From: Clitoria ternatea
Lineage: Eukaryota > Streptophyta > Magnoliopsida > Fabales > Fabaceae
DNA length: 64,000 nucleotides
NCBI GenBank assembly: GCA_037962975.1
Contig: CM075673.1
Span: forward strand, 156,632,667-156,696,666
Reading direction: 5' to 3'
The position numbers and the translations under genes are program-made. Positions 35,953 through 48,548 of the stretch are shown in pieces; position 1 is the first letter of the stretch; each line of letters opens with the position of its first letter. The notes below the pieces were generated by a model. The model was given only the letters and a program-made list of their open reading frames with translations, did not search any database and was not told the origin of the DNA.

Positions 35953-37443
35953 CAATCTATCCAATTCCAATTCTCAATCACATAGTACAATATCATACAT
36001 CTACATCATCTACTATCGTTTAACCCAATGCACTCACAATAGATATTCTTAATATCATTTGCACAGACTAAATCTCTAATGTTATTCTAGATAACAATGC
36101 CTTAAAAATATGAAATACGGATCCGACTCAATTAATGATTTCAACTACAGATTCCTTCCCGGTCTCAGTCCATTAGCCCTTCCTGCGTGATACCGGTCAC
36201 CTCGTGACGTCTCGGGACTTAACTCTAGCTCTATCGGTTATCACGGGCTCTCAAGGACCTAGTCCAAGAATCTGTAACTTGAAATCATCACACAGGGTTC
36301 CTGACCTTCCATGGGTCATCCCCATTTCATATATGTAATCTTATGCATTACACATCAAGCATCTCATGCAATTCAATACAATTAGTATTATCCTATCACA
36401 ATAATATCTCATGTGATATAATATAACATTATGAACGGCAATCGTCACCATGATCAATATTTCTTAGATATCATATACAACGGGGTATTTCTCAATTTAT
36501 CACATGACTAAAGCACATCAATCATCATATTCACAATCATATAACATATATCAAAACGATATACCCCAAACTCGTCCATAAACCATACGTTTAAAACGTA
36601 AAGCTCTCCTTACCTGGAATAGAGAATTCCAGAAGCTCCTCGAGCTAACCAACACTATCTGCTCGTTATTTACAAGTTCTGATCATAATTTTCTACAATC
36701 AAACGATTCCCTAAAATTCATAATAACTTATTTTAATACCACAATCACCACTAAAATTCATAATTCGAGCTAGGAAGGTTATTCTCAATTGTTTCGATAA
36801 GTATTGACTTACTGATATGCACTGACGCTCGATTCCAAACAAACCCTCAAGTGATCCACTTGTTCAACGCTTTGAACAACGCCATAAACCACCAAATTGG
36901 TATAATTTTACTTCCATTCTAAGAAATTGAACCAAACCATACCATGGGTATTCAATTACTCACTAAGGATGAAAAGAAATAGGAACCCCAAGTTTCGAGC
37001 CACTTGATCACAAACCCACAATACCAACAAGCTTCAGGCACTTGAAATTTCATAGAAATTGAGAAATTAGAGGTTGGGGTTGTGAAGATATTAACTTAGA
37101 ATGAAGTGGGTTCCAATCATTACCTTAAAATTGAAGAATCAAGCCTTCCCCATCCAAAACCCAAATTGCCACGTGAACTAGAGAAGGAGAGGATGATCTT
37201 ACTTCTAATTGAAGGAATCGAAGAAGGGTGGTGGAGGATGGTGATGGTGGTCCGTGGGAAGGAGAGTAAGAGAAAGAAAAACACATCAATTTTTCCCTTG
37301 GGTTGTTGCATGCGTGAACAGTGGAAGAGAATGAAGTTTAGAAATTTACAAATGTTAAGTGGTAGGGCATTTAGGTCATTCTCCATTTTTAATTAATTGG
37401 TTATTTAATTATTTGCCAATTAATTCCTAATCTGGATATTACA
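35953..37443 (-). mobile_element. TGTAACATCC-family LTR, 5' part, inverted
   Basis: On the minus strand it starts TGTAATATCCAGATTAGG at 37443, like the family starts at 48549 and 53260. The block 'CTTCTGGAATTCTC.ATTCCAGGTAAGG' followed by 'TTTAAACGTA' (inverted near 36590-36635) matches 'CTTCTAGAATCGTTTATTCCAGGTAGAGG' with 'TTTTAAATGTA' at 54111-54160. A covarying hairpin lies at 36186-36245. Its two halves are separated by the Tekay-type insertion. The flank ACTTG (37444-37448) has no identified partner. Open frames at 37106-37396 on both strands lie inside this LTR and are not believed. Confidence 0.65.
36186..36245 (-). other. Conserved two-stem hairpin in LTR, inverted copy
   Basis: Outer arms CGTGATACC (36186-36194) and GGTTATCACG (36236-36245) pair with one bulged T. 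Inner arms GTCAC (36196-36200) and GTGAC (36204-36208) close on a 3-nt loop. Read on the minus strand it has the same shape as the copies at 17934, 49345 and 54602 (long 5' linker, 1-nt 3' linker), but the outer stem sequence is different on both arms. Confidence 0.6.
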
Positions 37444-37568
37444 ACTTGTCTTATGAATAAAAGATCTTATGCATATTATAAAAAAACAATGTTGAAAAAT
37501 CAGTTAAAGAGAAAAAACAACATACAAGACAGATCAAAATGAAGGCAGGCCAAATGGGAAAGGTTGTG

Positions 37569-37701
37569 GTGGACTTTATTTTTTAGGTATACGGTAGATT
37601 CAAGAGATATTAATTGTTGGATGTTCATATGTAAAGAATGAGTAATCTATCCAATGGTTAATATCTTTTAAGTTTATCGTATACCTAAAAATAAAGTTTA
37701 T
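37569..37701. mobile_element. Fold-back MITE, about 133 bp
   Basis: The two halves are inverted copies of each other: GGACTTTATTTTTTAGGTAT at 37571 pairs with ATACCTAAAAATAAAGTTTA at 37681, and AGATATTAATTGTTGG with CCAATGGTTAATATCT, around a short centre. No coding capacity. Superfamily and target duplication are not resolved. Confidence 0.7.
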
Positions 37702-38941
37702 CTATCATAGTCATTACATATATATAATAAATTAAAAGATTTCTATTTTGAATTGATTTTTATCTAATCCATTTTTGCTAAAACTCGAAACATATTTGTC
37801 CATTTTACGCATGTCTTAACTTTAGATGAAAACTTGTTTTCCTTAATTTCACTTAAATATGATTTTTAAATATTACTCAATAATTTTAATCATACTTAAA
37901 AATATATAAAATCCTTTTTATTAATATAAACAAGACATCGTTATATATAATATTGAATTTTGTATTTACATAAATTATTCTTTAAATTGTTAAAATATTA
38001 TTGTTTTATTTTTTAATAAAAACATTGCGGGAAATAATGGTATATTTTCTTTTTTTCAAAGTAAATACACTGATCGTGGAAAATTAACTTTTTAGTATTC
38101 ATTGTCCCTAACAAGAACCTTTTTAAAATCAAACTAAATTGAGTCAAGAAACCATTTATGTAAATTTATTATGACTCTATTTTAAATACTTTTAAATTAA
38201 ATAATAATTTATAATAAATAATATTTATTAATGGGTTCGTAAACGTACCAGTAAAATTTATTTATTTATTTTAGTTAATTAATTAATCAATCAATCAATA
38301 ATATTGAGTTTATTTTGTAAGGACATCACAATTAATATTTGACAAAAAATATTTACGTCAGAATTATGAGAGTGGATTTAAAATCTTGATCCCTATTTTT
38401 AAGTTCTTCAACTTCTTTGTCTTTATTTCAAATCATAATAATACAAGTGTGTTAAAACTCAGTGAAAATAACTTTACTAGGTTAAGTAATTATATGCTAG
38501 TACCAAACTTGAACTTAAATAATGTATGTAAAAATAAAATAATATTTTAGTACTAGATTTCATTTTAATCTGTTTTTTTTTAAATTGACCCTAATAGCAG
38601 AACAATTAGTGGAAAACTTAGAATGATTGATGATGATGCGTGCAGAGATAGTGCTAATGTAAAGTGCCATTGCCTATTGACCAGTTCCACCCAATTCCAA
38701 CTCATATTGCCAATAATAAATTAACAATAATGTTCATTAATCCAAAAAAAAAAAAAAAATGTGAAAAACGGTAATAAGAGGCAAGTGCGAGGTCATTTTG
38801 GGGAACAAAGTAAAAGTATATTTACGAGCCACAAACTTTCCCTTCATTCCTGTTCTCAATTTCTCACAGTGAGGACCCCATTTGTCTTCTGCATCACTGA
38901 GAGAACACCACAAAGTTTCCAATGTGAAGAGAGCAACGAAG
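37702..38941. other. AT-rich upstream region of the HAD gene
   Basis: No gene is seen before the HAD hydrolase. The last ~300 bp (38640-38941) are less AT-rich and should hold the promoter and 5' leader. A TATA-like GTATATTTA lies near 38816, about 125 bp before the chosen ATG, and CT-rich leader-like sequence follows it. A poly(A) run is at 38743-38759. Confidence 0.35.
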
Positions 38942-41900
38942 ATGGTTCTAATGGCAGCGAGGATTCTGGCTTCGAAGTCGCGACCAGCGGCGGTTGCTCT
39001 CCGCAAATGGCCCTACTCCTCCGCCTCTGCGGCGGTGGCGGAACCGGAGAACACGGAGGTGAAGGATTACGCTGATTACCGGAGATCCTTGTACGGAGAT
39101 ATCACTCACAAGGCCCTTCTCGTTGACGCCGTTGGCACTCTTCTCATTCCTTCTCAACCCATGGCTCAGGTTCCACCTTCCTCTCTCAATGCATCATTAA
39201 CTGACTCTGTTATTATAACTAATTCTGTTATTCTTACGAATCCGTTTTATGTTTTTCGATTTTTTTTTCTTGCAGATATATAGGAAGATTGGGGAGAAGT
39301 ATGGAGTAGAGTGCTCGGAAGATGAGATACTGTACAGATACCGAAGAGCTTACGGTCAACCTTGGGGCAAATCTCGTCTCAGGTTTGGTTTCCACTTTCT
39401 ACTACTGTGTTAAATTTGAGTTTTCATTTCGTTTTGAATTTCTTGATTTATTCATATTTTTATATTGGTATTTTGTCAATTTGTTTATGCCTTGGAATAA
39501 CAGCAAAGTGAGCAGATTAAGAATAAGTCTTCATTCGAACTCTGCTCTGAATACATTCAATTATAAATATATCAGTTTCTTAAAGGACGAATCAAGGGAA
39601 AAAATAAAAATAAAAATAAAAATTAATTTAGAATTAGCATTAATATAAAACAAGTCACACATAATTTTTTATGAAAACCTTTTGCTTTTCAGATTTCTTA
39701 ACACCTTAGAAAAATTGAAAATATTATACCTAGGTTACTATTTATTTGTCAATAAAAAGAAAAAACAACACTTCGTAATATAATTAAAATTGTTTGTGTT
39801 TATTTATCTACGTAATATATTTTCAGTTGTACCATTATTAATGTTCCACTTTTTTGGAAAGATAACGAGTCCGTTTGTTTATGTTTATTAAAAAAATGAT
39901 TATATAATCACTTTTTTAATAAGCAGATCAGAGTTGCTTCTTAAAATAAGCTGAAATCAGCTTATTTTCAACTTCTGCTTATTTTTGAAACTTTAAACAA
40001 ACACGTCAAAATTTAAAATAAGTGTTTTTTTAATTAAAAAAGCACTTATCTCTTAAAATAAATTTAAAAGATGGAATAGGAATAGGAAGTTGAAAAGGAA
40101 ATTCCGGGAAACAAGAACATTAATTGTATATTTGTATTTTTCAATTTGTGTTTGTTGTCTTAGCGTGCAAATAAATAGGAATGAAAGTAAAGAAGGAATG
40201 TAGGTAGTATTAATTATCATGAATGGCTTTCACGGGGTCGCAAAAATTTCTTTAATTTAGATATTTTCGTGTTCCTGCCTTAGAACTTAAAAGTTAAAAA
40301 TAAAAAGAAGAAAAAAGAAAAAAGAAAAAATAAAAAAGAAAGGAGTGATTGGGGTGCTCATAGCAACTGATTTTGCCTCTTGCGGAATCTATTTTCTAAG
40401 CGCAGCTGATTTTCCTTATGGGGTTCGCTGTGTGATTGATTGGTTCATTTCATCGAACCCAGCAGTTACTACTCCATTCTTTGTCTAATGAGTAATGAGC
40501 AATCATACCATTATAGACACAGACACTACTAGAAAAACTCTAGACAGCATTAAAATAGCTTCAGAAATCAGAAGGGACATTGTTGTCTTTATGTCCTTTC
40601 AAATTGTTGTGTTGTGTTGTGCTTGTAACTTGCGTGCTTATGCAGAAGTTGCTCATGTCTAAAGAGTTAGAAAGTCTGGGAGCCAGGCACTGATAATTTA
40701 AGTATAAACATCCATTAGGGTATATACATTGTTCTTTTCTGGGAAGGTGAACTGACATGAATAATCCTTTCGTTTGTGTGACAACTTGTATGTTCGTGAT
40801 AGTTAATAACTACATATGTATAGCTCATAATGAATGATCTTCCAAAATTTCCTACTTCTGAATATGCTATGGTGCAACCATTATAATTACTGAGCAAATT
40901 TTGCGCACAAATTATATGATCCTTGTTAGCCAAAGATTATGATTTGGCCGAGGATCATGACAAGCATCATCTGGTTTGTATGCAGCTTCACATATGCTTT
41001 CTTATGTGTCTTTAAACTTTAAAGTTAACCTTTTCATATGTTTGTTATTTTGTTATTTGTTTTTTAAGAATGTTAGAATACTGTCACTGGCCTTCAGGTG
41101 AAGACACTGTTTTGTGTCAATAAAATCTGGAATGAAATATTTCAACGCCATCTCTTTATATTAACTGCAACTAAATAAAGAAAAGTAATCTCATGCACAG
41201 CTATAGAGACACTTCACTTCCTGTCATATTTTGTATAATTAAGACTTGTTTATTTCTAAATTGTAGATATGTTAATGATGGAAGGCCCTTCTGGCAATAC
41301 ATTGTTAGTTATTCTACCGGCTGTTCAGATCCTCAATACTTTGAAGAACTTTATAACTATTATGTGACAGACAAGGTAAGATCACTTATAATTACCATTT
41401 TTCTAAAATGTATAATACCATCTTTCTTTCTCTTCTTTTCAAATAAATTGGGCATGGGATGATATTTCTGGCTGGCTATCATCATGTAGGCATGGCACCT
41501 CTGTGATCCTGGTGCAGAAGAAGTATTCAGAGCTCTTAGAAATTCAGGTGTGAAATTAGCTGTTGTGTCAAATTTTGACACTAGGTTAAGACCTCTCCTG
41601 CGGGCATTAAATTGTGACAAATGGTTTGATGCAGTAGCAGTGTCAGCTGAAGTAAGATAATTGCTCTTTTCATCGCTTTTAGTTTTATCTGTTTGTGTTA
41701 CTTCTGGTTCTGCTCTCCTCCTTCCTCTCTCATCAATTGTTGCATCAATTTACTGTATTGATATCATTTTTAATGGAGAAGCATCATAAGTGTGAGAAAT
41801 CTTTAGAAGGGAAATAGTGGGAATAAGCCTTAATCATTCATTGTCTCACCGAGTCGTGTCTTGCTGGAACCTGTGATGATATAGAAGAAAGGTTAGCAAT

Positions 41901-43721
41901 AGATAAATAAATAAATAAATAAAGATATTGAAGGCGCAGAAATCTTTATTTGTATAATGCATCATTACTAACATTTATCATTCCAGTAGAACTTAAAATA
42001 TGTCATTTATCAAGTTTCTTGCTTTTTCTTTTCTGCTGTAATGAAAAAAAAAATCAAGCTAATATCGTTGCATGTCTTTTCAATCAGCAAGCTCACACAT
42101 TGCCATTCTGAAAATTGCATTGGAAGAAGAGGAAGCAGCAACATGATTCTGGGATTCAGAATCATGTGGCAGAGCTCTCCCCCATTTGAATCGAACATGC
42201 ATACATTTGAAACAATGAATTCACCCTTGAGCTACATTACCTTTAGAGTATGTTTGGATGGAGAATTTAAAGATTCTAGAATTGTTAAACTAATAATAGG
42301 GAGTGATTAAAAAGAGAGTCTAATATGAGAATAATGATAGATGGTAATATAAGATGAGTTAAACAATACTGAGGAATTTTGAAATTTTATTTCAGCATAT
42401 GTCATTTGAAATCCCCCTTATTTATACAAAAAATTATCAAGTTGAAATTCTATGGTAATCTTAAAATTCTTTATTGTCATGTTATCAAGTATTGGATGCT
42501 AATGTGGCAAGTTTGGTGAAAAATTAAATAGAAATTTGATGGCTAGAATTTACTTGTATTTATAAATCCTTTGGCACAAAAAATATTTTTGTGGCATGTA
42601 TTATTTTTGCTGTTGATTAAATATATAAACGTTTTGTAATAATCCATATTTCCATAATTGATTTATGTACTTCTCCTCAAGTACAATGAGTTTGTGGATT
42701 GTTGGTTATGACTTATGCTTCATTCAAATAGGTTGCGGCGGAAAAACCAAATCCAACTATATTTCTTAAAGCATGTGAACTATTGAGTGTACAACCTGAG
42801 GATGCTGTTCATGTTGGAGATGACCGCAGAAATGATATATGGGGTGCCAGAGATGCAGGTTGTGATGCTTGGCTTTGGGGAAGTGATGTTCACTCCTTTA
42901 AGGAGGTAACTAACATCTTCATCTCTTTTTAATATAATACAGAAAGTTTTTGGAGGGAATAAGAAGGCAAGTATGACTAGGGGAGAATAAATTATCATCC
43001 CAAATATGATACCACTTCTTGGGTCTTTAAAATAAGGATTCAGGGGCTTGCTGTTGACTGGGGGTTTGATTCTCCACATGCCATTTGCCCCTTCCCCTTA
43101 AATCCCACATACTCAACAGAGGTGTTCCTAGTTACCCAAAAATAAAAATTTAAAGAATCCTTCCCCAACATATAAGTAAAAAACAGAAAGGCTACTCACG
43201 AGAGATTGAAACTTCCTTAAGTCAGCTACAAGCTAAGCAGAGAGAAGCTGCAAGTACGATGCTGTTTTGTTTTATTAGGCAAATGTTAATTGCTAGTTTA
43301 GTAACTTTTGTTAACAGGGAAGTTGAATACACAAATTTTCTTTCCTTTAATTCACCCTGACCAATCTTATATCTTCAGTGCAATGCTTTACCTTAAATAA
43401 ATATAGGGGAAACAGACACCATCTGATACGTATTTTTTTTCCCTGTTATGCTATGACTTGATGTTACTATTTCAAATATAACCAGCGAAAATCATAAAAT
43501 ATAAATGGAATAACAATCAACTTTGTGGCAGTTTGTAACCTATATAACTAGCACGATCCAAAAAATGATACCTTGTATGATTATGAATGTATCTTCTGTT
43601 ATTTTTATCAGTATTATTGCCGGTTAATTTTGGTTCTGAAATCTCCTATCTTGTTCATGCATAAAGAGACTTGAATATTTTGTTGATGTAGGTAGCACGA
43701 AGGATCGGGGTCCAGCTCTGA
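38942..43721 (+). CDS. HAD-superfamily hydrolase, HDHD3-like (6 exons)
   Basis: Joining six exons (38942-39169, 39276-39382, 41267-41375, 41490-41651, 42732-42905, 43692-43721), all with GT..AG introns in phase, gives 269 residues. The N-terminus (about 1-33, rich in Ala, Arg, Ser and lacking acids) looks like a mitochondrial presequence. HAD motifs follow: motif I 'LLVDAVGTLL' with nucleophile Asp62, motif II 'VVSNFDTR', motif III Lys in 'AEKPNPTIF', motif IV 'VHVGDDRRNDIWGARDAG'. Between motifs I and II lies a helical cap. The residue two after the nucleophile is Val64, not the Asp of HAD phosphatases. Plants carry a conserved single protein of this kind annotated only as HAD-like; the substrate is unknown. 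Introns 2, 4 and 5 are long, and intron 2 holds a MITE. The ATG at 38951 is an alternative start. A 3' leader to about 43970 is likely. Confidence 0.93.
39867..40063. mobile_element. MITE in intron 2 of the HAD gene
   Basis: This AT-rich element begins GAGTCCGTTTGTTTATGTTTA and contains AATAAGCAGATCAGAGTTGC and a 'GAAACTTTAAACAAACACG' block. The inverted element at 46311-46537 carries the same blocks in the same order. The 3' terminal inverted repeat seems worn. It lies in the 1884-bp second intron and does not affect the splice sites. Confidence 0.65.
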
Positions 43722-43968
43722 AAGATGCTCTCTTTACAATAAGTTGAAGAATGTTATGCATGTGTGGTGTCCTATAGGCTTTTGCTTTAAGGGTGTACAT
43801 GTTCTTCTCCCTTTTGCGATTATGTGTATATATTTATATATATGAAAGGGATGTGGTTCTGTCTAAACCAGAATGGAAGGTGTAGGTAGGAGCTTTTATG
43901 TTTCCATCTGAGTCTGGTTTCTCTGCAGCCCTTTGGCTGTTGTGCTTTGCAGTCTATTTTTTACACCG

Positions 43969-44150
43969 GTTTTTAAAATGTTTTTTAAAATTAGTTTGAA
44001 ATACAATCGGTGTAAAAAATACTTTTTAAATCGAATTTAAAAAATAGCCGGTGTAAAATTTTTTTATATACATTATATATTTTATTCAGTTATTTTTTTA
44101 ACCGGTATAAGAAATATTTTTTTTCATCGGTTATAAAGATAACTGATACT
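43969..44150. repeat. ACCGGTGTAAAA inverted/direct repeat cluster
   Basis: Five copies of a CCGGT/CGGTGTAAAA motif in both orientations occur at about 43971, 44007, 44048, 44100 and 44125. Such clusters resemble the subterminal repeats of CACTA or other DNA transposons, but no terminal CACTA and no transposase were seen. It follows directly on the 3' end of the HAD gene. Confidence 0.5.
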
Positions 44151-46310
44151 AAAAAGCTAAAAATCTGCTCTGTTGGGATGTTGCACAATAGAGAACCCAA
44201 CTCTTCCATCTATCTGTGTCTTTTAAAAAGCTCATTTTTAAAGTTATAAAAAATAAATAAAAAGAAAAATAAAGCGGAATAAAATACAAGTATGCGTGGG
44301 GTGAACATTTTAGGGACAGAATTTATGAAAAGCTCATCCCTAAATTTCCATTCTATTCTCAAGGGTATCACCTAACTGATTCTAAAAAGAGATAGAAAAT
44401 TAAATTTATTTATATATGCATATAGGTACTTCAAACATTTTAAACTTTAGACACCTGATATTGTTGGAATGACTTCTAAAATTATTGTATCAACTTGTCT
44501 CAGTGATGTATTAAACTCAATTTAAAATGTTTTTTTTCCGGGCATTCTAAATTTTAAGTGAGAATCCATGGAGTGGCAAGGACAAAGTGATAAGGGCTGG
44601 TTATATTGAGTTTATTGTCCCCATAGGCTCTTTCTCTCTCTCTCTCTCTCTCTCTAATGAAGAGAAGTTAAACTTGTGTAATGTGAAAAGGTTTTATTTA
44701 AAACTAACATCAATGTAGTTTTTTGTGATTTGTAAACTAAATTTAACAAATTCTTTAGTAAAATTTTCTAATTTTAAATTTTTGTTTTATCCTGGATAAG
44801 ATTGTAAATGTTGTCTAGTATGGTAATAACAAGTTCTATGTATACTTTTGTAAAAACCCTAGTTGTTGGTAAACACATTGGTCATTGTCCTGCAAAAAAA
44901 AGAGGAGGAAGCGTCACCATAAGGAAAGGACTCGCAGGACAATGACAAAAAAATAAATGAAAATATAAGAGTTGATGTTTTGCCACATTAGCTTATTTGT
45001 CCACTACATTAACTTGCTGCTCATTTACCATCATCACCTTGTCAGGTTGTTTATTAATTGATTCAATTCAACCAAATGACATAAGTAAACAAAAAACATA
45101 GAGAATAAAAAATAAAATATCAAATTATTCCAAAACCTGTAAAAATTGAAATTATTTTTATTGGATCGACAATTTTTTTTTTATACAGGCTTACAAACCG
45201 ACCCAATTCAATTCTAACTAAACTTATGTTTGTTACGTATAATTTTAATTATAAAATAATTTTTTCACTGATACTCATAAAATTTCATTACTTATTTAGT
45301 TTTTTATTTTGTTTTAAAGTTATATCTTATTTTTATTATTAGTATAAGAAATATATCTTAATATTTAATTTATTTATAAGTTTACTATTTTTATATTAAT
45401 TGAAGAGTAATTTTGTATTTTTTTGTTATTTATGTTGTGTTTTGCATGAAAGCTAAGTGTTGTTTATGAAATACAACTGATTTATTTCCTCATAATTAAA
45501 TAACTTACAAATGAGAATCAAATAATTTAATCCAAATCACTTTTAATTGAAATGAATTAAATATAAATTACTTAAATTGATCCCATTCATAGAGTAATGT
45601 AACTTTGTGATTAAATTTAATGATTTTTTTAAATTAATCTAATCCAATCTATGATCACCCTTAACCCCTTGCCTTTCCTTTCATCTTTCTTTCCTTTTCC
45701 CATCTTTCTTCTGATGTTATGGTGTTCAATTGTTTGGATTTTCTAATATATTTTGAATAAGCATTCTGGAGTTGTAATTGTTACTTATAGCATTGTAGAA
45801 TCACTCTTAAGATATATCCTTACCACCGGGTAACCATTTGGCTACCTTCTCGTCTTTTAATGATGTTCATTGACATAAAAATAAAACAAAATCACCAAGG
45901 TTATAAGTAATGGTTTCCTTTCCTGACGTGAAGAGACAAGGAGAGGAAGATTGAGAGATCAATAAAATCAAGTTTCTATGAAGGGTGGAATTAAAGATTT
46001 CCATATTTTTTTTTTTTGGTGAAAAGATTTCCAGATTGATGAACATTCAAAACTCCATCTCCATTTGGGTTGGGGGAGGCCCATTCGTAATGCCCTCATC
46101 AGAAAGGTATCTGCAATTATTTGTTTGTGGGTTGCTCTAATTATTGGGCTTTCAAAAGAGAACTTGTTATATGTTCAAAGTCTAAGAATTGATGTTATCC
46201 AAAAAAATAAGTCTAACTGCCAAAAAAAAATAAGTCTAAGAATTGATGTTTTTTCTTTTTCCAGTCATTACTCACTGTTTGGATGGATAAATTTTAAGAG
46301 AGAGAATATA
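44151..46310. other. Intergenic DNA with (TC)n and a small inverted repeat
   Basis: No gene is seen. A (TC)n run lies at about 44632-44655. A perfect 13-bp inverted repeat, GTCATTGTCCTGC (44881-44893) and GCAGGACAATGAC (44934-44946), encloses 40 bp. The open frame at 46065-46325 has no motif and runs into the MITE. Confidence 0.4.
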
Positions 46311-46537
46311 AGCTCGTTTGTTTAACTTATTTTAAGATATAAGTGTTTTTTAATTTAAAAAATACTTATTTTAAAATTCGATGTGTTTGTTTAAAGTTTT
46401 AAAAATAAGTCAAAGTTAAAAAATAAATAAATTTTTGTTTATTTTAAGAAGCAATTATGATCTGCTTAATAAAAAACTACTTATACAGAAAATATTTAAA
46501 AAAAACACTTAAAAATAAGGTTAAACAAACGGGCCCT
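46311..46537. mobile_element. MITE, second copy, inverted
   Basis: Ends are AGCTCGTTTGTTTAACTT and ...GGTTAAACAAACGGGCCCT, which are inverted repeats, with TATA-type bases on both sides. On the minus strand it is colinear with the MITE at 39867-40063. About 227 bp, no coding capacity; superfamily not resolved. Confidence 0.7.
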
Positions 46538-48548
46538 ATATTTTCTATAAAAATAAAATGGAAAAAGGTAATTTTTTTGGTTTGGGAATGAGATAACATG
46601 AAGAAGAAAAAACTTTTAAATCACTAGGGCCTACGGATTAGTGGCTGATTTGGGTGGAAATTAAAGAATAAATACATTTTATGGTCAAAATATCCTCATG
46701 TGAATACATCTACAGACACCTTTCACAAACCGTTACAAGACATGCAGCTTTTAAGGGTATGTTAGTCATTCTATAAGCTTTCCTTCTTGATTTTATATTA
46801 ATCCCAACAACCTATTAAAACGCATATACCCTTAATTCATTCTAATTTACATCAATCTAAATATAATTTCTCTTAAAATTCATCTCATTATCTTTCTATT
46901 CATTTTATTTCTATTCTATTTCTTTCCTCTTTATTTCTCCCTTTTATCCAAACAAATTACAAGAGTTGGAGATTTAAGTTAGCGAAATGGCCAGTAAATC
47001 ACTAATATTGGGTTGGGTAAGGATGAAAATTCTATGTTAGTTGAGGTTGAGGTTTGTACTTTGTTTTGATAGGCAAATGTTTATTTTGTTTGATGTTTTG
47101 TCTACAGTACATTGGGCTTTAGCGACGAAAAAAGAATACATAGCTTTATGTACCTGTTGCTTTATCTATAATAAAAATATATAATTCTTGTTTTCTTCAT
47201 GCCCTTTCTGTTTTTCATGGTGGCATTTTTTTTTTGGATAACTCATGGTGGCATTTCAAAGAGCTTATTTTGTGATTTAGGTTTGGGTTTCCAATCTTGG
47301 TCATGATTCTGGACCGGTTTGTAGAAACGGTTACAAAATTTAAGCTACCAAGTGACCATTTCCAAATGCAAATCACAACCATCCATAAAAAGAAAACACT
47401 TGAAATCTAACGATTATCTTTTTATGTGTGGAAATACATCATCTTACTCAAGCTTATGTGAGTTAAAAGTCATCCTATATCCCTTTCATGGAAATAATTA
47501 AAGTTGGTAAAATGGGTAGACCCGTATGGACCAGTTTGAGTCTGTCATAGAAAACGTAGTACGTGAGCCTTAAAAATAAATTTAAAGTTAATAATTAAAA
47601 CAAGAAAGCCCAATAATAAAAAAGCCCAAAAAAATAGGCTGAGTGCGGCCGGCCCAGGCGGCCCAAGTTCTTTTAAAAAACTAGTATTATTTATTAGTTA
47701 ACTTAGCAACATAAGAAGTACTATTTATTAGTTGGTGTCTTTACAAACATTTTTTAAGAAATCTTGTTGATTTTGTAGCATTTGTGTTAGTATTATTAGC
47801 AACTTAGTAGCTAATGTTTCATTCATTTTAATTTTAGATTATAGTACAAAAACAAACATATTTTTTACGAAAAAAGTTATTGATTTTATAAAATTGTTTG
47901 TCTAGCAACAGTTAATTAATTTTAATGGCACAATTTTTTTTACCAATGTAGTCTTAGAAAAAGTCTATTAAGTTGGTTCATTTTTTTAATTCATTTTTTA
48001 TAAATCAATTTTTAATATTTTTTTTAAAAATGGGCCGCCCAATCAAGCCCGCAACCCGTTGAGGCTTGACCCTAAATAACCCATAACCCGATAAAACTTG
48101 ACCTGTTTAGGGCTGCACACTTGAATTACCAGCTATAGCAACAATAATTTTGCATATGGCCACGTGTTTCAACCTTAATCCTCTCCTATTTCATTGAAAA
48201 AAATAAAAAAATTATAATTAAAACACACTTTCATATTTTCCCTAGTATTTTACTCTTTATTAACCCAAAACAAATAAATGTACTTTAGATTCTAATTTTA
48301 ATTAAAGGAAAACATGTAAATACTGAAATCAGTTTTGTATTTATTATAGCAGTTTTTGAATTATTTATGTATGTTCTAAAGAAAACTAAGATTAGAGTTG
48401 CATACTTGACAAGAAGGGATCCATTTTAAAGAATCTTTGTCAGTCTTCGAAGAGCCGATGGAAGTGTGCAAATGACCATCTTTTAACCTAATGATTAAGT
48501 TTCTACTAAAACTTATCTAATAAAAAAATGCCTTAAATATATCTTTCT
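46538..48548. other. Intergenic DNA, no gene recognised
   Basis: AT-rich with small GC-richer patches (47640-47670, 48030-48090). A short frame near 47110-47155 loosely resembles copia RNase H but is too short to call. No RNA gene or LTR boundary is seen until 48549. Confidence 0.35.

Noticed and set aside
38882..38941. Longer N-terminus of the HAD protein from 38882
   Set aside because: The frame is open upstream but begins with TTG and has no ATG before 38942; the segment is better read as 5' leader.
42243..42500. Possible MITE in intron 4 of the HAD gene
   Set aside because: The TGTTTGGATGGA-type start is suggestive but no matching inverted end or target duplication was found.
47100..47160. 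Copia RNase H remnant ('VHWALATKKEYIALC' like VALSTTEAEYIAL)
   Set aside because: Only about 15 residues resemble the motif, and the flanks show nothing else of pol.
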